From NCBI GenBank assembly GCA_034044135.1, contig CP139021.1, positions 7,044,001-7,108,000 of the forward strand: DNA of 64,000 nt. The letters are read 5' to 3'. The notes under the pieces are model-generated. The model had not been told where the DNA came from. It searched no databases and saw only the letters and a program-made list of their open reading frames with translations. The stretch is from Flammeovirgaceae bacterium SG7u.111. GTDB taxonomy: Bacteria; Bacteroidota; Bacteroidia; Cytophagales; Flammeovirgaceae. Numbering within the stretch: position 1 is the first letter of the stretch; each line of letters starts with the position of its first letter. Both the position numbers and the translations under genes were made by a program. Below are positions 58,498-64,000 of the stretch, in pieces.

Positions 58498-59121
58498 TAC
58501 AAAACTCTGATACGTCTGCTCTATATGAAGCATCGCCCTGAAATGTGCATCGGCAATCCTCGAGCGGCTTGAACGGTTCATGAGAAATTCCCTACACTCT
58601 TGGTTATTGTCCATGAAAAAGTTTTCGGTAAGAACTGCTGGCATTTTGGTATGCTTCAATACATAAAAGTTCATTTCCTTATCAGGATCACCATCTCTAT
58701 AATCCCTACGGAAATGCTTACTGGGCAGCTCGGCAAACTCCTCTCTCATTTTTTCATAGAAGATCGTCGCGATTTTGTCGGACTTGGTCTGTCCTTTTGA
58801 AGTGTAGATTTCCCAACCTTTTCCCCCACCTGCATTCGCATGTACGGAAAGGTAAATACAAGGCCCTTTGTTGTTCCACTTATTGGCTCTTGCTACCCTC
58901 TCTGGCAAAGAAGTATCTTCCATCTCGGGAGAAACATGGTAATAGCGAATGCCAGCAGGCACACATCTTTCAATTATCCTGTTCACTACTCCTCTATTAA
59001 ACTCACCTTCGTAAAGCGTAATTTCATCGTCCCATTTCGGGCTTCTTTTGCCCGGAGTTTGGTATTCTCCATTGATTAACCCTCCGTGACCGGGGTCTAG
59101 TATCCAAAGTATTTGGCTCAT
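58495..59121 (-). CDS. N-acetylmuramoyl-L-alanine amidase (Amidase_3), no signal peptide
   Basis: A 208-residue zinc amidase that cuts the bond between MurNAc and the stem peptide. Ligands are His12 (LDPGHGG), Glu40 (EGEFNRGVV) and His94 (LSVHANAGGG), with catalytic Glu166 in AVLTENFFMDN. The protein begins MSQILWILDPGHGG with no signal sequence, so it is either cytoplasmic or released by another route, as for phage endolysins; there are no phage genes nearby. In most Cytophagales the housekeeping amidases are exported, so this is a distinct type. The gene is convergent with the glucosidase. Confidence 0.9.
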   Translation of the reverse strand: MSQILWILDPGHGGLINGEYQTPGKRSPKWDDEITLYEGEFNRGVVNRIIERCVPAGIRYYHVSPEMEDTSLPERVARANKWNNKGPCIYLSVHANAGGGKGWEIYTSKGQTKSDKIATIFYEKMREEFAELPSKHFRRDYRDGDPDKEMNFYVLKHTKMPAVLTENFFMDNNQECREFLMNRSSRSRIADAHFRAMLHIEQTYQSFV

Positions 59122-59318
59122 GTTGTTTAGTGTTTTTTCTCAATTAAGAGATTTTTACCACAAGAAGCAACAATAAGAGGGGATAATTGGCAAATGGACT
59201 AATATCAAGTACCACAACCCAATGTACAAAATGTTGAATTTAATATATTTGCTTGTTTATTCTTTTTCCCATAACTAACTTTAGAGTAATATAATTCTCA
59301 AAAACAACGCTCCATCCC

Positions 59319-60101
59319 ATGAAAAAGCACCTTATACTAATATCCGCACTTCTCTTACTGATCGGGTGTAAAAACACTCCTTCTGAACCTCTTCTTGAGG
59401 AAACAGAAAGCCCAAACTTACTTCTGACAGAATGGGCACCCATAGGTGCGAAATGGTACTATTCGGACGGATCTTCAGGCCAAAGCCAAGAGGATAGCGA
59501 GGGGTATTATTTGATTGAGTCGGTAAGGGATACAAATATGAGCCTAACAAATGCTCGGGGGACAGTTGATGCAAGGATATTGGAAATATCGAACTTTAGA
59601 AATGGAGAGTTTAAGAGCAAAGAAATTGAAGTAATGTACGGTTCATTAGACTCAGTTTACCACTGGGATAAACATTAGCAAGAATTTTATTTGTTGTATG
59701 ATTTCACCGCTAATACAGGAGATACATTAGTAATTAAAAATGAACCTTTTAAGTCGTACTGGGGAGGAGAATATGACTACTTTATTGCCAAAATAAAGGA
59801 GAAGGAAACAAAAGATATAAATGGGCAATCACTTACTTATCAGATAGCTGAACTGGTACCCAAAGAAGGTGGTTTACGTGGATGGCAATATTACGAAGGT
59901 GGCGTAGATGCAACATTAATACAAGGTATTGGTTCTACCTTTTGGCTTTTTGGAGGAGAGGAGTTTACACCATTGTATGTAAAAGCACATGTTGGTTTAA
60001 GATGCTTTGAATACAAGGGCAGTGTTTACAAAGCAGATACACATTCTCATGAAGGATACCATTGGAAATTGGACTGTGATTATATGAAAAGTGGGCAGTA
60101 G
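59319..60101 (+). pseudogene. Lipoprotein gene interrupted by a single in-frame amber codon
   Basis: The frame from ATG 59319 encodes a lipoprotein signal (LLLLIGCKNTPS, lipobox IGC) and 119 codons, then a TAG at 59676-59678. The same frame then continues open to 60101 with protein-like sequence (FYLLYDFTANTGDTLVIK, LVPKEGGLRGWQYYEGG, HVGLRCFEYKG). The segment FYLLYDFTANTGDT resembles a common pattern in Bacteroidota secreted proteins and would be expected in mid-domain, so one gene of about 260 codons has been cut by one nonsense change. CAG or AAG to TAG is a plausible origin. A sequencing error or suppression cannot be excluded. Confidence 0.7.
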
Positions 60102-60359
60102 CTAGTGCCCCGCCAACTCATCTACAAGAGCTATATATGCCTGCTTAGCCTCGTCCGAACTTTTACCGCTAAGTTTGTTCCAAGCATCCCACTTGAACTG
60201 GGCTTTGAAGTCGAACCCGCCTGGTCTTTCTTCTTTCACGTCGCCTTCGGTTGCTTGCTTGAATAAGCCATAAAGTTTTAGCAAAATTTCGTTTGATGGT
60301 TTTTCATCTAGCTGATGCACTCTTTTTTGTGCTTCTTCAAAATTTTGGTCTAAACCCAT
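60102..60359 (-). CDS. Acyl-CoA-binding protein
   Basis: An 85-residue four-helix protein that binds long-chain acyl-CoA. It contains the ACBP core: LLKLYGLFKQATEGDVKEER, then PGGFDFKAQFKWDAWNKLSG and SDEAKQAYIALVDEL. YGLFKQATEGD and the KWDAW segment carry the conserved Tyr, Lys and Trp of the ligand pocket. Length fits the eukaryotic family; bacterial members are scattered. Its stop (CTA on the plus strand) abuts the TAG of the interrupted lipoprotein gene. EcsC lies 40 bp upstream on the same strand and may be co-transcribed. Confidence 0.95.
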   Translation of the reverse strand: MGLDQNFEEAQKRVHQLDEKPSNEILLKLYGLFKQATEGDVKEERPGGFDFKAQFKWDAWNKLSGKSSDEAKQAYIALVDELAGH

Positions 60360-60398
60360 ATTGTTATATTGGTTATTTATTCTAGTTGTTATTTAAAA

Positions 60399-61289
60399 CT
60401 ATTTGTCTTTTTCGTCCTCTTCTTCCTCTTCAAGGTTTATGATTTCAGGGCCATACTTTTCTGCCAAAAAGCGTTGTTTATAAAGCGTATTGGCCACATC
60501 GCAGACCTCGGTAGTAAAATAAGCATTGAAACCAGTCCCTATCACTGCCCCCTTTATAGAAATAGCCTGCCCCACTTTTGCCTTCAGCAATTGGAAAGTA
60601 ATGGAACTAGTTAGTTTGGTAAAAAGCTTGAGAAACTTGGACTTATCGAGTTCTTCCTGCTTTTTCTTTCCCACCATTTTCTTCGTTTGCTCTACCAAAC
60701 GCCTCATTACCTGTTTCTTGGTCATTTCATCTGTAGAGGCTGCATATTCTAAAATGTTCAGAGCAAATACCCTTTCGTGGTAAAGGGTGATATCGAAGCC
60801 ATACATGGTAGCGTATTCGCTAATGGCTTTGTGGTTCATACTCACCAAAGCAATGATATCGGAAGGCATTCCTGGTAAGCTCAAAGCAGTAACTTCGTCT
60901 TCCTCTTCTTCTTTAGCCAAGGTGTGGTACTTTTTACATAAATCACCTACGGCATCTTCCACTACCTTCAAGTCCAGCAAGGCTATGTCTTCCTTTGTTT
61001 TCACGTCAGAAAAGCCTGCCTCAAAATATCTCTTGATGGTTTCTTCTTGCTTTACCGTCCAGTCGGTAACGTTATGGGCAAAAGCAGCCAGGGTCCCCTC
61101 GGTCTTTTCCATTGCCATATCCAGTCCTGGCATTTTGGTAAGCCACTCCCCCGCACGGTTGATCGGCTTGGAAAGTGAACTCAGTACTTTGGAAAACTTG
61201 TTTATTTTTTTGGGCACTTGCCTCCTTTCATTAAGCTCGTTTATAACTTTTTGCTCATATTCGGAAGGTTGAGAGGGTGGCTTTTTCAT
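60399..61289 (-). CDS. EcsC family protein
   Basis: A 296-residue protein. ATG at 61289 (MKKPPSQPSEYEQKVINELN) is chosen over an in-frame TTG ten codons upstream. The EcsC pattern is seen in PINRAGEWLTKMPGLDMAME, LPGMPSDIIALVSMNHKAIS and the C-terminal GAVIGTGFNAYFTTEVCDVA. The end is an acidic tail (LEEEEEDEKDK). EcsC was named from a Bacillus ABC transporter operon; the family's molecular function is unclear, perhaps membrane-associated. Together with the ACBP gene 40 bp downstream it may form a lipid-related pair. Confidence 0.88.
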   Translation of the reverse strand: MKKPPSQPSEYEQKVINELNERRQVPKKINKFSKVLSSLSKPINRAGEWLTKMPGLDMAMEKTEGTLAAFAHNVTDWTVKQEETIKRYFEAGFSDVKTKEDIALLDLKVVEDAVGDLCKKYHTLAKEEEEDEVTALSLPGMPSDIIALVSMNHKAISEYATMYGFDITLYHERVFALNILEYAASTDEMTKKQVMRRLVEQTKKMVGKKKQEELDKSKFLKLFTKLTSSITFQLLKAKVGQAISIKGAVIGTGFNAYFTTEVCDVANTLYKQRFLAEKYGPEIINLEEEEEDEKDK

Positions 61290-61382
61290 GTCTTTAATGC
61301 TAGATAAAAGATAGTGCAAATTAATTCATTCTAGGTATAAGAAGCTAATGAAGGGGGTGAAAGTTCAAGGAAAGTCGGCTTC

Positions 61383-61416
61383 AAAAAAAATCCCGCGGCA
61401 CACTTGCGCCACGGGA
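61383..61416 (-). terminator. lpdA terminator
   Basis: On the minus strand TCCCGTGGC pairs with GCCGCGGGA (one wobble), followed by eight T; 75 bp beyond the lpdA stop. Confidence 0.85.
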
Positions 61417-61491
61417 AATTTAAAACAGGTTGTAATCTGCTTCAAAGATTATCTTTCAGCATATAGCAAACCATATGCTACTTTATTTCAA

Positions 61492-62892
61492 TTATAAGTG
61501 AATTACTTCGTCGTAAGCCGCAGCTGCAGCTTCCATCACCGCCTCAGACATGGTTGGGTGAGGATGAACCGATTTCACTATCTCCATACCAGTAGTCTCA
61601 AGGTTTCTTGCCACTACTACTTCGGCAATCATCTCAGTTACATTAGCGCCAATCATGTGCGCACCTAACCACTCACCATATTTAGCATCAAAAATCACTT
61701 TGATGAACCCGTCTTTTGCCCCAGCAGCACTTGCTTTGCCAGAAGCCGAGTAAGGGAACTTACCTACTTTTATGTCGTATCCTGCTTCTTTAGCAGCCTT
61801 TTCCGTATAACCAACCGAAGCAATTTCAGGTGAAGCATAGGTACAGCCAGGGATATTTCCATAATTCAATGGCTCTGGGCTATGCCCCGCTATTTTTTCT
61901 ACACAGATGATTCCTTCAGCTGAAGCTACGTGAGCCAATGCTGGTCCTTTTACTATATCTCCAATTGCAAATACACTTGGGATGTTGGTTTGGTAATAAT
62001 CATTCACCAATACTTTTCCCCTATCGTGCGCTACACCTACATCTTCCAAGCCAATGTTTTCAATATTGGTAGTTACACCTACTGCAGAAAGAACAATGTC
62101 ACACTCTATGGTAAACTCGTCGCCACCTTTGTTTGGCTTAACTGTAACTACACAACCTTCGCCTGATTTATCAACATTGGTAACCGAAGCGTTGGTATGG
62201 ATTTTCATTCCTGATTTCTTGAAGCTGCGTTCCAATTGCTTAGAAACATCTATGTCTTCGTTAGGAACTATATTTGGCAAGTATTCTACTATGATCACCT
62301 CAGTGCCAATTGAGTTGTAGAAATAGGCAAACTCGACACCGATAGCTCCTGAACCCATCACAACCATTTTCTTAGGCTGCTTCTCCAACGTCATTGCTTT
62401 GCGGTAGCCAATGATCTTCTCATTGTCAATTTCCAAACCTGGCAATTCCTTAGAGCGACCTCCAGTAGCCAAAATGATATTGTCAGCTTCGTAAACAGTT
62501 TTAGATCCGTCCGCAGCTTCTACTTCAACAGACTTACCTGTTTTGATTTTACCGTATCCGAGAAGTTTCTCTATTTTATTCTTCTTGAACAAAAACTCGA
62601 TGCCTTTGCTCATTCCACCGGCTACATCACGGCTTCTTTTTACCATTGCGCCAAAATCGGCCGTAGCATCTTTTACTTCAATACCATAATCTTTTGCGTG
62701 CTGGATATATTCAAATACTTGCGCACTCTTCAACAACGCTTTGGTAGGAATACAGCCCCAGTTAAGGCAGATACCACCAATCTCGGCTTTTTCGACTATT
62801 CCTACTTTCATTCCCAGCTGGGATGCCCTGATAGCAGCAACATAGCCACCTGGACCACTCCCTATCACTATCAAATCAAATTTTGATGACAT
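61492..62892 (-). CDS. lpdA: Dihydrolipoyl dehydrogenase
   Basis: A 466-residue FAD enzyme (E3) of the 2-oxoacid dehydrogenase complexes and glycine cleavage, reoxidising lipoamide with NAD+. FAD binding is in IVIGSGPGGYVAAIRASQLG. The redox cysteines are Cys42 and Cys47 in GGICLNWGCIPTK. The NAD site is VMGSGAIGVEFAYFYNSIG; the C-terminal HPHPTMSEAVMEA holds the catalytic His-Glu pair. Length is normal. E1 and E2 genes are elsewhere. It has a perfect -7 box and a strong terminator, thus a monocistronic unit. Confidence 0.98.
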   Translation of the reverse strand: MSSKFDLIVIGSGPGGYVAAIRASQLGMKVGIVEKAEIGGICLNWGCIPTKALLKSAQVFEYIQHAKDYGIEVKDATADFGAMVKRSRDVAGGMSKGIEFLFKKNKIEKLLGYGKIKTGKSVEVEAADGSKTVYEADNIILATGGRSKELPGLEIDNEKIIGYRKAMTLEKQPKKMVVMGSGAIGVEFAYFYNSIGTEVIIVEYLPNIVPNEDIDVSKQLERSFKKSGMKIHTNASVTNVDKSGEGCVVTVKPNKGGDEFTIECDIVLSAVGVTTNIENIGLEDVGVAHDRGKVLVNDYYQTNIPSVFAIGDIVKGPALAHVASAEGIICVEKIAGHSPEPLNYGNIPGCTYASPEIASVGYTEKAAKEAGYDIKVGKFPYSASGKASAAGAKDGFIKVIFDAKYGEWLGAHMIGANVTEMIAEVVVARNLETTGMEIVKSVHPHPTMSEAVMEAAAAAYDEVIHL

Positions 62893-63243
62893 AAGGCTTA
62901 TGGATTATATATGTTATTCTTCTGTTAAATTGTGCTGCAAATCTACACGATTAGATGAAAAAAACTGAAGGATGAAGTAGATAGTTGGAAGATTCGCATA
63001 GAACTGAGCTTTAATTCATTACCACAACCGTTACCGAAGGAGTTAATGCCTAAAAAAATCTTTAATTCTTTTTCAGAGGACTCTCTATTTTTAGAATAAT
63101 GAATATTTTCGTTTGTGCTTATTCATTTACTAAACCTCACAATCATCAGGTTCTTAAGATTAAAATTGAGATGAATACTATCCTTGTTATAAGATTTTAA
63201 ATGATTAGCACCCTCTTTCAATTCAACAGAACTAATATAGATT
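62893..63243. other. Intergenic region between lpdA and the small membrane protein gene
   Basis: 351 bp between divergent genes; the lpdA promoter box lies at 62938-62945. Nothing else is recognisable. Confidence 0.5.
62938..62945 (-). promoter_or_regulatory. -7 box of the lpdA promoter
   Basis: Minus-strand TAGATTTG, exact TAnnTTTG, about 46 bp upstream of the lpdA ATG. Confidence 0.55.
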
Positions 63244-63591
63244 ATGCCCCATTTTGATTTAGAATATTATTTGGAGAAAAGAAGAAAGGGCGTTCCCTTT
63301 TCAGAGATCAGGACAGAATTAAAAACCAAAGGGTTCGACGAGTTCGAAATAAAACTGCATATAAAAGAGCTGGATGATGCAGAACTCGAAACTGCAACGA
63401 CAAAATCTTATAAGGGAAGTGCAAAAGTATTTATGTACATGGGAATAGGCTTGATGACACTGGGAATTGGGATTACCTATTTTACGAAGCAGCTAAACTA
63501 TAGCCAGTATATCATGGCATATGGACCGGCTGTAGCAGGCATATTTTTATACATGTATGGAAGGACTAACCTGAAGAAAGCAAAAAAATGA
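63244..63591 (+). CDS. Small membrane protein of unknown function
   Basis: A 115-residue protein. Residues 1-55 are soluble, helical and charged (FDLEYYLEKRRKGVPFSEIR, then LKTKGFDEFEIKLHIKELDD), resembling a short helical DNA- or protein-binding module. Two membrane helices follow (VFMYMGIGLMTLGIGITYF and YIMAYGPAVAGIFLYMYG), with a basic end. I do not recognise a family. It is convergent with the RNase G gene and shares the hairpin between them. Confidence 0.7.
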   Translation: MPHFDLEYYLEKRRKGVPFSEIRTELKTKGFDEFEIKLHIKELDDAELETATTKSYKGSAKVFMYMGIGLMTLGIGITYFTKQLNYSQYIMAYGPAVAGIFLYMYGRTNLKKAKK

Positions 63592-63601
63592 TTTTGTAAA
63601 C

Positions 63602-63632
63602 AAAAAAAAGCCCCACGCCATGGCGTGGGGCT
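63602..63632 (-). terminator. Terminator of the RNase G gene
   Basis: AGCCCCACGCCA (63609-63620) is followed directly by its reverse complement (63621-63632), a 24-bp perfect palindrome. Minus-strand transcripts end in eight T (plus A run 63602-63609). Confidence 0.9.
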
Positions 63633-63637
63633 CACTA

Positions 63638-64000
63638 TTATAATTCGATAGGTTCGTGTCTATTGTTCAGGAAATGATATTCGGTCATCCCGAGAGATGA
63701 GTCTTTTATCATTTTGATCCATTTGTGGTACTTAAGCCACCACATTACCCTCTTAGACTTAATTCCTTTAGTAAAATATGCATGAAGATAAGGGTGCAAT
63801 GCAATGGTAATCCCTTTTTCATTTTGCTTGTCCAATATAAAATCTAGGTCGTTTTCAAGCCTGTCTGCTATATTGATAGCCGCATCAATTTTACCAGTAC
63901 CCATACAAGTTGGGCAAGTTTCTCTAGTTGCAATATTCAGCTCAGGTCTTACCCTTTGCCTTGTAATCTGCATCAACCCAAATTTGGTAAGTGGTAAGAT
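63638..64000 (-). CDS. rng: Ribonuclease G/E family, C-terminal part (5' end outside window)
   Basis: The minus-strand frame enters from the right edge and ends at 63638 (121 codons seen). The visible part matches RNase G: LTKFGLMQITRQRVRPELN, then the zinc-link TCPTCMGTGKI, a helical small domain, and LHPYLHAYFTKGIKSKRVMW near the C-terminus. RNase G cuts single-stranded RNA, including the 16S rRNA 5' end. The S1 and catalytic DNase I-like domains are beyond the window. The gene ends with a perfect palindromic terminator. Confidence 0.9.
   Translation of the reverse strand: MLPLTKFGLMQITRQRVRPELNIATRETCPTCMGTGKIDAAINIADRLENDLDFILDKQNEKGITIALHPYLHAYFTKGIKSKRVMWWLKYHKWIKMIKDSSLGMTEYHFLNNRHEPIEL

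Noticed and set aside
58495-59121. Amidase as sign of a prophage
   Set aside because: No integrase, capsid, tail or holin gene in the neighbourhood; flanking genes are housekeeping or metabolic.
61290-61319. Upstream TTG start for the EcsC protein
   Set aside because: ATG at 61289 is available and the extension has no family similarity.

Overview
The window looks like chromosomal DNA of a gliding member of the Bacteroidota, most likely a Cytophagales (Flammeovirgaceae-like) bacterium. The pointers are: a GldB gliding lipoprotein, perfect Bacteroidota -7 promoter boxes (TAnnTTTG) in front of many genes, almost no Shine-Dalgarno sequences, a tRNA without an encoded CCA end, a CarB that stops before the allosteric domain, and very large secreted proteins with lamin-tail and FlgD-like modules. 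Base composition is AT-rich except for one GC-rich sigma-factor locus. I see no rRNA, CRISPR array, prophage, insertion sequence or recognisable defence island.

Layout. 1-14.4 kb: a cut-off aminopeptidase P, a subtilisin-like protease with a lipoprotein, a 2063-residue lamin-tail repeat protein, a DUF2179-type membrane protein, a DUF4097 exported protein, pyrE and two unknown genes. 14.6-23 kb: carB, a GH12-like secreted hydrolase, ruvB, pgk, gldB and a GC-rich ECF sigma factor overlapping a small possible regulator. 23.7-33.3 kb: PhoD-type lipoprotein, an AGCS symporter with an extra soluble insert, an unknown polytopic protein, isoaspartyl peptidase, DUF2007-cdsA, a CPBP protease, dusB and rpsT. 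33.3-34.8 kb: a gene-poor, possibly decayed stretch with a repeated AT-rich motif. 34.8-43.3 kb: a TPR protein, the ergothioneine pair egtB-egtD and a giant alpha-2-macroglobulin. 43.5-50.3 kb: DUF983, a cyclic-nucleotide-sensing histidine kinase next to a response regulator fused to a thioredoxin-reductase-like enzyme, a surface-repeat protein, a DEAD-box helicase and tRNA-Ser(UGA). 50.4-64 kb: thioesterase, dnaJ-grpE, a long PurF-like amidotransferase, a GH63-type glucosidase, an amidase, a lipoprotein gene broken by one amber codon, an acyl-CoA-binding protein, EcsC, lpdA, a small membrane protein and the end of RNase G.

How the parts work together. Most genes are single-gene units closed by strong hairpin terminators, often shared by convergent neighbours. 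Coherent sets are egtB-egtD (ergothioneine), DUF2007-cdsA (phospholipid precursor), dnaJ-grpE (chaperones), the sigma factor with its overlapping partner, and the kinase/response-regulator-reductase pair. The most system-like locus is that kinase pair: a cNMP-binding kinase with a partner whose output is a flavin oxidoreductase lacking the usual redox cysteines. The architecture is known in outline; its signal and product here are not. Other unusual points are a 30-bp palindrome that encodes the shared C-termini of two convergent genes, an A8 run at the sigma-factor overlap, and abutting stop codons in several convergent pairs.
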